Part shown: positions 25,171-33,795 of the stretch, piece by piece | Layout of the letters: every line of letters begins with the position of its first letter | Position numbering within the stretch: position 1 is the first letter of the stretch | Source of the DNA: Crossiella sp. SN42 | GTDB taxonomy: Bacteria > Actinomycetota > Actinomycetes > Mycobacteriales > Pseudonocardiaceae | Length of the DNA: 64,000 nucleotides | Assembly (NCBI RefSeq): GCF_023897065.1 | Contig: NZ_JAMHIV010000033.1 | Coordinates: forward strand, 54,270-118,269 | Direction: 5' to 3' | Notes under the pieces: model-generated | What the model was told of the DNA's origin: nothing | The model's input: only the letters and a program-made list of their open reading frames with translations | Database searches by the model: none | Made by a program: the position numbers and the translations under genes

Positions 25171-26589
25171 TCAGCCGGTCCCCGCCATGGTCGCCGCCCG
25201 GGCGCCCTGGGCGGCGATGCCCGGGATGCCAGCGGTGAGGTACGGACCACCGCCTGCGAGGTCCCCGATGACCCGCAGGCGCGGATCGGCGGGGACCAGC
25301 CCGCCCGCGGGATGCGGCTGGGCCAGGCCGGCCGCCAGCAGCGAGGTCACCAGCGACTCGGCCGCCTGCGGCACGGCATGCGGCGGTGGGTTCACCGCGT
25401 TGACGACGGCGTGCGCGATCGGCACAGCGGTGTCGCCGCGCACCCGGAAGTGCCCCCGCGCCGCCGCTATCCCGCGGACGCCCGCGATCACACTGAGCTG
25501 TCCGGTGTCCAGCAGCCGCATCAGGACCGACGCGTTGACCGGCACCATGGGCGAGGCCAGGCTGGTCGCCAGGCGGAGATGCCGCCGCAACCACCCGCGG
25601 TCGCGCTCGGGCAGCAGCCGCCACGCGTAGGGGCCGACGGTGTGTGCGGTCTCTTGGAGGACGCGGCGGCCGAGCGCGAGGTCGTCCACGGCGGCCAACT
25701 GCCGCCGCAACCGCTGGGCGGGCTGTTCGGCCTTGGCCGCCACCAGATCCGCGATCAGGTCCTCGAGATCCTCCCCCGCCGCCGACAGTTCAGCGCGCAG
25801 CAGCCCGATGAGGTCGTGCAGCGTGACCGCGCCGTGCCTGCGGTGCAGTGCCGCCACGCGCTCGGCCGTCACCTGCCGCGGCCGGTGCTCCAGCGGCCGT
25901 TGCCAGACGTGCGGCAGCAGACCAGTGCGCGACACCAGGGTGATGGGCCCCGAGTGGCCGTGCGCGGCGAGGGAGACGACGACGTCGACCGCCGTCAGAC
26001 CGCTGCCGATGACCGCCACCGCGCTCTCGGGCGGGATCCGGTGGAGAGCGTGGGCGAGCGGGTACGGGTCGGCCACAAAACCGTCGGCGTGACCGAGGCC
26101 GTAGAGGTCGTGCGGCTTTCCCACGCCCACGCACACCGCCGCACGGTCAGCCTCGTGCCGTCCACCGTCCTGTGTGGACAGCACGAGCCGGTCTCCGGAG
26201 CGGGCCATCGCGGTGACCCGCTGCGCGAGCACGCGCACGCGCCATCCGCGCTCGCGAAGCGTGGTCAACGCCGTCTCTGCGGTGTGCGCGAGGTAGTCGC
26301 CGTACCGCGCGCGGGGCACAAGCGGCTGGCCCAGCAGTTCATCGACGTGGGCCGCCCCGCGCTCGCCCAGCCAGGCCGCGTAGTGCCCGGAGTCCGCGTG
26401 CCGGATCGACATGAGCGCGGGCGGGGCGTTGACCAGCACGCTGTCCAGGTCCGGCCCGTACGGGCGGCCCCGCCACAGGTGCGCGGACGGCTCGAACACG
26501 GTGATGCCGCCAGGTCCCGCGGCGGTGGCCGCCAACGCGTCCAGCAGCGCGACCGCGGCAGCGCCCGCCCCGACGATTGCGATGTCCAT
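25171..26589 (-). CDS. FAD/NAD(P)-binding protein
   Basis: This 472-residue protein starts with MDIAIVGAGAAAVALLDAL, an FAD-binding Rossmann fold, and carries a second nucleotide site AVAVIGSGLTAVDVVVSLAAHG in the middle. Segments such as YGPDLDSVLVNAPPALMSIR and RLRVIGDLAGGGPYLTAGIPGIA fit the FAD/NAD(P)-binding family often annotated as hydroxyacylglutathione- or lysine-N-oxygenase-like. The reaction is unknown. I chose the ATG at 26589, since GAAGGGAAG precedes it and the fold starts there; the longer frame is not needed. The gene is divergent from a GAF/LuxR regulator, which may control it. Confidence 0.75.
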   Translation of the reverse strand: MDIAIVGAGAAAVALLDALAATAAGPGGITVFEPSAHLWRGRPYGPDLDSVLVNAPPALMSIRHADSGHYAAWLGERGAAHVDELLGQPLVPRARYGDYLAHTAETALTTLRERGWRVRVLAQRVTAMARSGDRLVLSTQDGGRHEADRAAVCVGVGKPHDLYGLGHADGFVADPYPLAHALHRIPPESAVAVIGSGLTAVDVVVSLAAHGHSGPITLVSRTGLLPHVWQRPLEHRPRQVTAERVAALHRRHGAVTLHDLIGLLRAELSAAGEDLEDLIADLVAAKAEQPAQRLRRQLAAVDDLALGRRVLQETAHTVGPYAWRLLPERDRGWLRRHLRLATSLASPMVPVNASVLMRLLDTGQLSVIAGVRGIAAARGHFRVRGDTAVPIAHAVVNAVNPPPHAVPQAAESLVTSLLAAGLAQPHPAGGLVPADPRLRVIGDLAGGGPYLTAGIPGIAAQGARAATMAGTG

Positions 26590-26755
26590 GTCTTCCCTTC
26601 GTGCGGTTCCGGGGCTTCGAGCCTCACCGTGACCGGAGCCGAACCCCATCCCCCGCCTGCGGCGGATCGGCCGGGCACACCCCCTCAAACAAGGGATTGG
26701 CGCTGAACCAGGGATCAGGCAGCGTCGCCCACGCACAGACCAAGGAGGAGGCCTG

Positions 26756-27820
26756 GTGACAGACCAGCGTCAGCACGCCGAAGTCGTCTCGGCCGCCGAG
26801 CGCGCCCGCGACGCGCTGGAACTGTTCACCCTCGCCTCGAACAGGCTGCGGCGGCTCGTCCCGTTCCACGCCGCCGTGTGGACCGCAACGGATCCGGAGA
26901 CCGGCCTGGTCACCGCGCCCATGCTGGTGGAGAACCTCGGCTCCGGTGCAGGCTGCGCCGCCTACTGGGCGAGCGAGCTCCTGGAGGAGAACGTCCTCCC
27001 GTTCCGGGACCTCACACGCGCGGTCGTTCCGGCGGCGGCGCTGCGCGCGGCCACCGGCGGTCTGCCCGCGCGCAGCGCGCGGTTCCGCCGCTTGCTCGGT
27101 GACCACGGCGTCGACGACGAGCTGCGCGCCGTGCTCCGGATCGGCGCTCGGCCCTGGGGTGTGGTCAGCCTTTTCCGCATGCGGGGAAGCACCGAGTTCG
27201 GCGCGGAGGAGATCGCCTTGCTCGCGGGCCTGTCCGGACCGCTCGCGAGCAGGCTGCGCCGGTTCGCCCGACCATCCGGATCGGACGGCGACACGGCCGC
27301 GGCCGCACCCGGGCTCTTGCTCTTCGACGAGCACGGCGAGGCCACGTCGATCAACGAGGAGGCGCGGCGGTATCTGGCCCTGCTGCCGGACGGCCCGTCC
27401 TATCCGTCGGCGCTGGGGCTGAGACTGCCCATCTGGGTGATCAGCGCGGCACTACAGGCCCGAGCCATCGCGCGCTGCCGCGATCGCGGCAGCGCCCGCA
27501 CGCGCATCCGCACGGTTGACGGGGTGTGGCTGACCTGCCACGCCTCATGCCTGCTCGGCCCTGACCGGCGGCCGGGAGCGGTGGCGGTGGTCATCGAGCC
27601 CGCTGCCGCTGGCGACCTCGCGACCATCCTCGCCCAGGCATACGGCATGACACCGCGAGAACTCGAGGTCGCCCGACTCGTGGCCCGTGGCCTGAGCACC
27701 ACCGAGATCGCCGCGGCGCTGTTCCTCTCGCCGCACACCATCCGTGACCACCTCAAGAGCGTCTTCGGCAAGGCTGAGGTCTCCAGCCGCGGCGAACTTG
27801 TCGCGCGGCTGTTCGCCTAG
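26756..27820 (+). CDS. GAF-like/LuxR transcriptional regulator
   Basis: A 354-residue regulator. The first ~170 residues look like a GAF-type sensor (ALELFTLASNRLRRLVPFHAAVWTATDPETG). A middle PAS-like segment (GLLLFDEHGEATSINEEARRYLALLP) follows, and the C-terminus is a LuxR helix-turn-helix (MTPRELEVARLVARGLSTTEIAAALFLSPHTIRDHLKSVFGKAEVSSRGEL). It probably senses a small molecule and controls transcription. GGAGGAGG precedes the GTG at 26756. It is divergent from the flavoprotein gene across 166 bases, and its stop codon shares bases with the stop of the convergent TetR gene. Confidence 0.85.
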   Translation: MTDQRQHAEVVSAAERARDALELFTLASNRLRRLVPFHAAVWTATDPETGLVTAPMLVENLGSGAGCAAYWASELLEENVLPFRDLTRAVVPAAALRAATGGLPARSARFRRLLGDHGVDDELRAVLRIGARPWGVVSLFRMRGSTEFGAEEIALLAGLSGPLASRLRRFARPSGSDGDTAAAAPGLLLFDEHGEATSINEEARRYLALLPDGPSYPSALGLRLPIWVISAALQARAIARCRDRGSARTRIRTVDGVWLTCHASCLLGPDRRPGAVAVVIEPAAAGDLATILAQAYGMTPRELEVARLVARGLSTTEIAAALFLSPHTIRDHLKSVFGKAEVSSRGELVARLFA

Positions 27821-28449
27821 CATCCCTGCTGGGCGACCATCTGCAGTGCCAGCTGTGCGTGGAACCGCGCCAGGCCGTCGATGTCCGCGCCCGGGTGTGG
27901 GCCTGCGGCCTCGGACAGCCGGATGGCGACGTTGGCCATCGCGGTCGCCACCAGTTTTGTCTCGTTGACGCCGTCGTAGGCCGGTGCGACGAACTGTCCG
28001 CTGGTCACGCCCGCTTCGATGATCTTCTCGATGCGTCGCCGGTTCGCGCGCCGGAACTCGATCTCCTTCGCGAGGTGCTTCTCGCTCAGTTCCACGTAGT
28101 CGACGTTGGCGACCTTGGTGGCCTCGGGGTTGACGAGTGCGAACCGGGTCATGGCCGCGATGACGTTGAAGAGTCGCTGGGCGGGGTCGTCCCGGTCGCC
28201 GGCTTCCTCGGCCTCGGCGACCATGGTGCTGAACTCGTTGCCGTACCTGGTCAGGATGGCGTGCAGCAGGTCGTCCTTGGAGGGGAAGTGGTTGTACAGC
28301 GCGCCGGGGGTCACGCCGCAGGCCAGCATGATCTCCTTGACCGGCGTGCCCCGGTAGCCGTGGGCGGCGAAGAGCTTCAGCGCCGCTTCCTCGATGCGGC
28401 GCTTGGCCGGGCTCTCGCTCGTCTCCGGCACGGGCGGGTGCTCAGCCAC
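27817..28449 (-). CDS. TetR-family repressor of the neighbouring operon
   Basis: A TetR regulator of about 210 residues. The DNA-binding domain reads RRIEEAALKLFAAHGYRGTPVKEIMLACGVTPGALYNHFPSKDDLLHAILTRYG, and an all-helical ligand domain follows. An ATG at 28491 is in frame, but I prefer the GTG at 28449: AGGAGACGAG precedes it at good distance, and the operator-like dyad at 28477-28493 then falls upstream, not inside the gene. It is downstream of and on the same strand as the acyl-CoA synthetase operon. A near-identical dyad lies before the first gene of that operon, so repression of the operon and of itself is the likely role. Confidence 0.85.
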   Translation of the reverse strand: MAEHPPVPETSESPAKRRIEEAALKLFAAHGYRGTPVKEIMLACGVTPGALYNHFPSKDDLLHAILTRYGNEFSTMVAEAEEAGDRDDPAQRLFNVIAAMTRFALVNPEATKVANVDYVELSEKHLAKEIEFRRANRRRIEKIIEAGVTSGQFVAPAYDGVNETKLVATAMANVAIRLSEAAGPHPGADIDGLARFHAQLALQMVAQQGC

Positions 28450-28476
28450 TGACTCGTCTCCTGATGCGATAGCCGG

Positions 28477-28493
28477 TGAATGTACGTTCATAA
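28477..28493. promoter_or_regulatory. TetR operator, copy 1
   Basis: TGAATGTACGTTCATAA contains an imperfect palindrome (TGAATGTACGTTCA, 12 of 14 positions symmetric). It matches the site at 33719-33735 at 14 of 17 bases. It lies just upstream of the preferred tetR start. Confidence 0.7.
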
Positions 28494-28501
28494 CGGTACC
28501 G

Positions 28502-30109
28502 TCACCCGATTCGGTCCCGGCGTACCAGGATGTCGGCGGCCTCGCGGTCCCAGGTGCCGGCCGTGACACCGGCGCTCCGGAGCCTGTGCTTCTCCACCTT
28601 GCCCGAGGGTGTCTTGGGCAGTTCGGTCAGGTAGCGCACGTACCGGGGGATCATGAAGTGCGCCATGCGGGAGCGCAGGTGCTCGATCAGCTCCGCCGGT
28701 TCGAGCCGGTGGCCGTCGGCCAGCGCGATGACGGCCAGCACCTCCTCCTCGCTGTGCTCGCTGGGGATGCCGACCGCCGCCGCTTCGTGGATCGCCGGGT
28801 GGGTGAGGAGTTCGGCCTCCACCTCGAAGGAGGAGATGTTCTCCCCTCTGCGGCGGATGGCGTCCTTCGCGCGGTCGACGAAGAAGAAGTCGCCCTCGGC
28901 GTCGCGCCGGAACAGGTCCCCGGTGTGGAACCAGCCGTTCCGCCAGGCGTGCGCAGTGGCCTCGGGCATCGCGTGGTAGCCGGCGTTCATCGACCACGGG
29001 AGATCGGCGCGGACGATCAACTCCCCGACCTCGCCGACGTCGACCTCGCGGTCGTGTTCGTCCACGAGCCGGACCTCGACGCCGGGGCGTGGCCTGCCGC
29101 AGCTGCCGACCGCGGTCGGGTTGGGTTCGGACACCAGCGGGTTCGACGTCTCGGTCATGTTGTAGACGGTCAGCACCTGGACGTCGAAGCGCTTGGCGAA
29201 GGCGATGGCATCGGCTGTCAGTGGCACGGCCAGCACGTGTCTCAGCGGGTTGTCGACGTCGTCGACGCGGGGCGACTGCTTGGCCAGGAACGAGATGGCC
29301 GCACCGAGCAGGGTGCAGGCGGTGGCGCCGGTCCGCCGCACGACCTGCCAGAACTCCGTGGTGCCGAAGCCCCGGCTCACGGCGATCGACGCGCCGAGCG
29401 CCAGCGCCCCGTTGACGGCGAGCGTCGCGGCGCTGTGGAACAACGGCGTGTTGACCAGGTACCGGTCATGCTCGTCGAGGCGGCCGGCCAGCACGGCCAT
29501 GGCCGTGCTGTGGGCGTGCAGGTGGGGGCAACGCACCCCTTTGGACGGGCCGGTGGTCCCCGAGGTGTACATGATGGCCTGGATGTCCCACGGCTGGACC
29601 GGGCGGGCCGGCGGCGTCAGGCCGGCCGGGTCACCTGCCAGCACCTCCGCCCCGACGACCGTCCACGGCGCTGGTCCGGCCGGCACCTCACCCACCACCA
29701 CGACTGTGTCCAGGCCCGGTGTCTCGACCGCCCGCAGCCGGTCCACCAGGTCGGAGTGCACGACGGCCACCCGCGCCCCCGAGGTGGCCACCACGTGTCG
29801 CAGGAGTCCGCCCTTGTGCGCCAGGTTCATCGGCACGTACACCGCCCCGAGGAGGTTGGCGCCGAACCAGGCCGCCAGCACGTCCGGTCCGTTGGGCAGC
29901 CAGACGAGCACCGGGTCGTCCTGCTCGACGCCGAGCCGGCGCAGGCCGGCCGCGGCTCGCCTGGCCACGGTCCACGTGTCGCGGTAGGTCCACCTCACGC
30001 CGTCGTCGTCGAAGATCGCGAACACCCGGTCGGGGCAGGTGCTCGCCCACCGGTCCAGCAGGGCGGGCACGACGCACTCGGCGGCCGGCGGGATGACGGA
30101 GGAGCCCAT
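28502..30109 (-). CDS. AMP-dependent acyl-CoA synthetase
   Basis: A 535-residue adenylating enzyme. The ATP-binding motif is IMYTSGTTGPSKGV. Other core motifs are VYNMTETSNPLV, GWFHTGDLFRRDAEGDFFFVDRAKDAIRRRGENISSFEVE and a C-terminal PKTPSGKVEKHRLR that contains the catalytic lysine. It activates a carboxylic acid as acyl-AMP and then makes the CoA thioester. The subfamily resembles caiC/crotonobetaine-CoA-type ligases, but the acid is unknown. It is the last gene of an operon with a serine hydrolase (4 bases upstream), a CocE hydrolase and an SDR, which suggests that hydrolysis of an ester releases the acid it activates. Confidence 0.9.
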   Translation of the reverse strand: MGSSVIPPAAECVVPALLDRWASTCPDRVFAIFDDDGVRWTYRDTWTVARRAAAGLRRLGVEQDDPVLVWLPNGPDVLAAWFGANLLGAVYVPMNLAHKGGLLRHVVATSGARVAVVHSDLVDRLRAVETPGLDTVVVVGEVPAGPAPWTVVGAEVLAGDPAGLTPPARPVQPWDIQAIMYTSGTTGPSKGVRCPHLHAHSTAMAVLAGRLDEHDRYLVNTPLFHSAATLAVNGALALGASIAVSRGFGTTEFWQVVRRTGATACTLLGAAISFLAKQSPRVDDVDNPLRHVLAVPLTADAIAFAKRFDVQVLTVYNMTETSNPLVSEPNPTAVGSCGRPRPGVEVRLVDEHDREVDVGEVGELIVRADLPWSMNAGYHAMPEATAHAWRNGWFHTGDLFRRDAEGDFFFVDRAKDAIRRRGENISSFEVEAELLTHPAIHEAAAVGIPSEHSEEEVLAVIALADGHRLEPAELIEHLRSRMAHFMIPRYVRYLTELPKTPSGKVEKHRLRSAGVTAGTWDREAADILVRRDRIG

Positions 30110-30113
30110 GGCC

Positions 30114-31406
30114 TCAGCCGGCCTCACGGGCGCACGCGTACAGCGCCTCGACCAGGGGCGCGGACCGGTCGTCCTTGACCTTGTGCGCCATGTGGTTGCG
30201 GATGTAACCGGCGGCCAGCCCGGCGGCGGGGTCGGCGAAGGCGATGGTGCCGTTGGCGCCCGGGTGACCGAAAGCCGTTTCCGTTGGCGCGTCGAAGAAG
30301 ATGCCGCCGGCGACGGCGAACCCGAGTCCCCAGGCCGTCTTCCCGAGCACGACCTTGTCCGGCCCGACCGCATGTGGCGTGCTGGCCCGCGCGACCGTCT
30401 CCGGCGTCAGGATTCGGTGGCCGTCCACCTCGCCGATCAGCGCCGCGTACAGGCGCGCCAACGACCGCGCGTCGGCGATGCCGTTGGCGGCCGGTACCTC
30501 CATGGCGTGATACCTCGGCGAGTTCATGTCCTCGCCGATCTCCACCGGTCCCATCGTCCGCTGCCCGATGGTGTGCTCGCGCTGGAACCACGACGGGTCC
30601 CGCTTGGCCGGGTCGGCGTACATCGCCAGGAACTCCGGATCCAGGTACAGCGCGGAAAGCTCGTGGAAGAACCGGTTGTAGTCCTCGTCGCCGTAGTCGG
30701 TGACCAGGGCGTCCGGGGTGTCGAGATCGATCCGGTGGACCGGGGCGACCCTGCCCTCGTGCTCCGCTGGCAGTCCGATCCACATGTCCAGGCCCAGCCG
30801 GGGAACCAGGTGCTGTGCGAGGTACTGCCCCGGGGTCAGACCGCAGACGCGCCGGATGAGTTCGCCGATCAGCCAGCCGATGGTGAGGCCGTGGTAGCCG
30901 TGCGCCGTGCCCGGTGTCCACAGTGGACGCTGCGCGGCGAGTGCCTCGACGATGGGGTGCCACGCCTCGCAGTCCTCCAGGGTGAGCCAGCGGTCGATGG
31001 CGGGCAGCCCTGCCTGGTGGCTGAACAGCAGCGAGACGGGCAGGTCGGCCTTGCCCTCGGCGGCGAACTCGGGCCAGTACTCGACGACGGGCACGTCGAG
31101 GTCGAGCAGCTTCTGCTCGACCAGCATCAGCCCGCAGATCGCGGTGAGCGACTTGGTGCACGAGTCGATGGTGGCGATCGTGTCGCGCTGCCACTCGGCG
31201 CCGGTCCCGGCCTCGGCGATGCCGCCCCAGAGGTCGACCACGGGCTTGCCGTCGAGGTAGGCGGCGAACGCGGCGCCCACCTCCATGCGCTCGTCGAAGT
31301 TCTCCGCGAAGACCTCGCGGACCCGCTCGAAACCGGGTGCGACGAAGCCGTCGACCTTCGCGGCGGACAGCTGGGACGGGTTGACCCGCTTGCGGATCGA
31401 GGTCAT
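30114..31406 (-). CDS. Serine hydrolase, beta-lactamase/EstB type
   Basis: About 430 residues of the class C beta-lactamase/DD-peptidase fold. The SxxK catalytic motif is SCTK (Ser82, Lys85), the likely tyrosine motif is GYHGLTIG, and GHPGANGT near the end takes the KTG-like place. Members of this family without a signal peptide, like this one, are usually esterases (family VIII), not penicillin targets. I chose the ATG at 31406 because CAGGAG precedes it; an ATG at 31448 would add 14 residues. The gene stands between CocE and the acyl-CoA synthetase in the same operon, so an esterase role in substrate breakdown is likely. Confidence 0.85.
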   Translation of the reverse strand: MTSIRKRVNPSQLSAAKVDGFVAPGFERVREVFAENFDERMEVGAAFAAYLDGKPVVDLWGGIAEAGTGAEWQRDTIATIDSCTKSLTAICGLMLVEQKLLDLDVPVVEYWPEFAAEGKADLPVSLLFSHQAGLPAIDRWLTLEDCEAWHPIVEALAAQRPLWTPGTAHGYHGLTIGWLIGELIRRVCGLTPGQYLAQHLVPRLGLDMWIGLPAEHEGRVAPVHRIDLDTPDALVTDYGDEDYNRFFHELSALYLDPEFLAMYADPAKRDPSWFQREHTIGQRTMGPVEIGEDMNSPRYHAMEVPAANGIADARSLARLYAALIGEVDGHRILTPETVARASTPHAVGPDKVVLGKTAWGLGFAVAGGIFFDAPTETAFGHPGANGTIAFADPAAGLAAGYIRNHMAHKVKDDRSAPLVEALYACAREAG

Positions 31407-31473
31407 GCCGGTGCGCTCCTGGATGTCGTTGGTGGGACGGGTGGGCATGGTGGCCCGGCGCAGCGCCTGCCGG

Positions 31474-33168
31474 TCACGCCGGCTCCCCTGGCAGGACCGA
31501 GAGCCGCAGCACGGAATCGTGGTGGACGCGCTGGGTGGCGACCTTGCCGGTGGTGTCGGCGCCGACCGGGTTGCCGGTGTTCATGTTGCGGTCGAAGCGG
31601 GGGAAGTTGCTGCTGGTGACGGCCAGCCGCAGGCGGTTGCCGGGCTGGAAGCGCCACGCCGTCTCCCCGCAGTCGACCCGAAGCCGGGTCGGCACACCGG
31701 GCTCGAGCGGCACCTCGCGGTCGAGGCCGTCGCGATGACGGGCGCGGAGGATGCCGTCGACGACGGCGATCGAGCGGCCGTCGGGCAGCACCTCGCTGAG
31801 GCGGGCCACGAAGTCGGTGTCCACCGCGGAGGAGGAGACCAGCAGGTCGGCGACCACGGGACCGACGACGTCCAGCGGCCGCTCCAGCGGCGCCGAGGTG
31901 TAGCAGAGCACGTCCTCGCGGCGTTCCAGGAACGACACGTCGCGGGGACCGGTCACCTCGTTGCCCAGCACCACCCGGCCGCCGTGGGTGGGCACGGGAT
32001 CGGCCGGGTCGTAGACGTACTCGTCGTACCGGTCCGCACCGGCCGCGCCGGGGCCGGCCAGCCGGCCGTCGCCGTCCAGGGTCCTGGCATCGCCGTCGCT
32101 GGTGAGCGCGAAGTCGCGGGTGACGACACCGGCAGGCGGCCACTGGCCCGCGGTGCGCCATTCGTTCGCCCCCATCAGGAAGTACTCGACCGGCGGCAGG
32201 TCCGCCTCGGCGCCCCTCAGGTGGCGGTCGAAGAAGGCGAGTTGCTTCTCGGTCAGCCCGGCCACCGCGCCCTCGGCACGCATCCCGAAGTTCAGGTCGC
32301 CCTGCTCGGCCGGGACGTGCGCGGCGTGCGCCCATGGTCCGACGATCAGCCGGTGCTCGCCGGTGAGCTGGGCGAAACCGCGCACGCCCGCGTCGCAGTA
32401 GATGTCGAACCACCCGGCCAGCGACAGGCTCGGCACGGCGATCTCGGCGAAGGAGATCTCGGCCGTCTCGGTGAACCGGCCGGTCAGGACGTCCTGGAGG
32501 TCGACGAGCGCGCCCGCGGTCAGGCCGGGCATCTCGCGCAGCGGCAGGTGGTGGGTGGCCAGGCTCGGTTCCGCGGCGACGGCGGCGACGCTGGCCAGGA
32601 CCGCGGGGTCCACCTCCTCGCCCTTGACCTGCCTGGTCATGAGCCATTCCAGCGTCATGTAGGCAAGCCAGGACACGAGCTGGACCAGCGGCAGCGCCCC
32701 ACCGTCGGCCTGCCGCTGCAGCTGACCGCCGGCGGCGATGGCGGGGGCGATCGCCTTCAGGTGCGGCGGGCGCAGCGCGGCCCCCAGCCACTGCACGATG
32801 CCGAGGTAGGAGCCGCCGATCATGCCGACGTTGCCGTCGCACCACTCCTGGGCGGCCAGCCACTCGACGGTGTCGTAGGTGTCCTCGGCCTCCTGGCCCC
32901 ACATGACCGGCGTCCAGTCGCCGTCGGAGGCGTAGCGGCCCCGCGTGTCCTGCACGACGACGGTGTAGCCGGCGGCGACCGCGTCGGTGGTGCGGAACCA
33001 GTCGCTGTTGGGCATGGCAGTGGCCTTGTTGTACGGCAGCCGCCGCAACAGCACCGGCCGCGGCGCGTCGCCGTCCTCGCGCCAGAGGTCGCCGCGAAGC
33101 AGGACGCCGTCCCGCATCGGCATCGCCACGTCGCGGTGGACGATCATGCGCGGGGTGTCGGAAAGCAC
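31474..33168 (-). CDS. CocE/NonD-family hydrolase
   Basis: A 564-residue enzyme of the X-Pro dipeptidyl-peptidase/cocaine-esterase family. N-terminal alpha/beta-hydrolase: MRDGVLLRGDLWRED, RRLPYNK, VVVQDTRGRYASDGDW, with the nucleophile serine in MIGGSYLGIVQW. A helical lid follows, and the C-terminal jelly-roll contains RVDCGETAWRFQPGNRLRLAVTSSNFPRFDRNMNTG. There is no signal peptide, so it is intracellular. Such enzymes cut esters or amides. AGGAGCT precedes the GTG start. It is the second gene of the operon that begins with the truncated SDR gene. Confidence 0.9.
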   Translation of the reverse strand: MLSDTPRMIVHRDVAMPMRDGVLLRGDLWREDGDAPRPVLLRRLPYNKATAMPNSDWFRTTDAVAAGYTVVVQDTRGRYASDGDWTPVMWGQEAEDTYDTVEWLAAQEWCDGNVGMIGGSYLGIVQWLGAALRPPHLKAIAPAIAAGGQLQRQADGGALPLVQLVSWLAYMTLEWLMTRQVKGEEVDPAVLASVAAVAAEPSLATHHLPLREMPGLTAGALVDLQDVLTGRFTETAEISFAEIAVPSLSLAGWFDIYCDAGVRGFAQLTGEHRLIVGPWAHAAHVPAEQGDLNFGMRAEGAVAGLTEKQLAFFDRHLRGAEADLPPVEYFLMGANEWRTAGQWPPAGVVTRDFALTSDGDARTLDGDGRLAGPGAAGADRYDEYVYDPADPVPTHGGRVVLGNEVTGPRDVSFLERREDVLCYTSAPLERPLDVVGPVVADLLVSSSAVDTDFVARLSEVLPDGRSIAVVDGILRARHRDGLDREVPLEPGVPTRLRVDCGETAWRFQPGNRLRLAVTSSNFPRFDRNMNTGNPVGADTTGKVATQRVHHDSVLRLSVLPGEPA

Positions 33169-33186
33169 GTGTCAGCTCCTGTTTCC

Positions 33187-33705
33187 CTAGTTCCGGACCC
33201 AGCCGCCGTCGACGAACAGCGACTGGCCGGTGACGTAGGCCGCCCGGTCGCCTGCGAGGTAGGTGACGGCCTCGGCCACGTCCGCGGGCAGCCCCAGCCG
33301 CGGCACCGGCTGGGTGGACACCTGCTTGTGCGCGATCGAGGTGAGGGCCGCCGCGCCGACCAGTCCGGTGTCGACGAACCCCGGGCAGACCGAGTTCGCG
33401 CAGATCCCCTCGCGGCCCAGTTCGACGGCCAGCGAGCGGGTCAGCGTGAGCAGGCCGCCCTTGGACGCGTCGTAGGCGATCTGCCCGAAGAACCCGATGA
33501 CAGCCGTCGAGCAGACGTTGACGATGGCGCCGTGCCCGGACCCGGCGAGGTGGTCGGCTGCTGCCTGAGCGAGGAAGAACGGGCCGCTCAGGTTGGTCGA
33601 GAGGACCTGCTGCCACGTCTCGGGCGTCCAGTCGCGGATCTTCAGCCGGTGATCAGCCTTCCGTTCGGGGGCCGGCCAGCCGGGCGGCATCGCCTTGGCC
33701 ACCAC
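33187..33705 (-). CDS. Short-chain dehydrogenase, shortened (lacks cofactor motif)
   Basis: A 172-residue protein, against ~250 for the family. The catalytic half is intact: STNLSGPFFLAQAAADHLAG, the serine of VNVCSTAVIGFFG, YDASKGG, and the end SLFVDGGWVRN. The N-terminal TGxxxGIG nucleotide-binding motif is absent. The start MVAKAMPPGWPAPERKA looks like a genuine SDR beginning, so an internal deletion of roughly 75-80 residues between ERKA and DHRLKIRDW is likely. The product is probably inactive as an oxidoreductase. It is the first gene after the TetR operator, so its reading may still matter for expression of the genes behind it. Confidence 0.75.
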   Translation of the reverse strand: MVAKAMPPGWPAPERKADHRLKIRDWTPETWQQVLSTNLSGPFFLAQAAADHLAGSGHGAIVNVCSTAVIGFFGQIAYDASKGGLLTLTRSLAVELGREGICANSVCPGFVDTGLVGAAALTSIAHKQVSTQPVPRLGLPADVAEAVTYLAGDRAAYVTGQSLFVDGGWVRN

Positions 33706-33718
33706 GGAGCCTCTCTAG

Positions 33719-33735
33719 TGAATGAACGTTTATTA
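33719..33735. promoter_or_regulatory. TetR operator, copy 2
   Basis: TGAATGAACGTTTATTA, 14 bases upstream of the first gene of the operon, matches the site next to tetR at 14 of 17 positions and is symmetric at 12 of 14 central bases. It is probably where the TetR protein represses the operon. Confidence 0.7.
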
Positions 33736-33795
33736 TCGTACGGCGATCATGATGCTCCACGAGATCCCGGAAACGCAACCCCGCTCGGAGGAGAG

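Noticed and set aside
28450..28491. TetR start at ATG 28491
   Set aside because: It would put the operator dyad over the start codon, while the GTG at 28449 has a strong ribosome-binding site just upstream.
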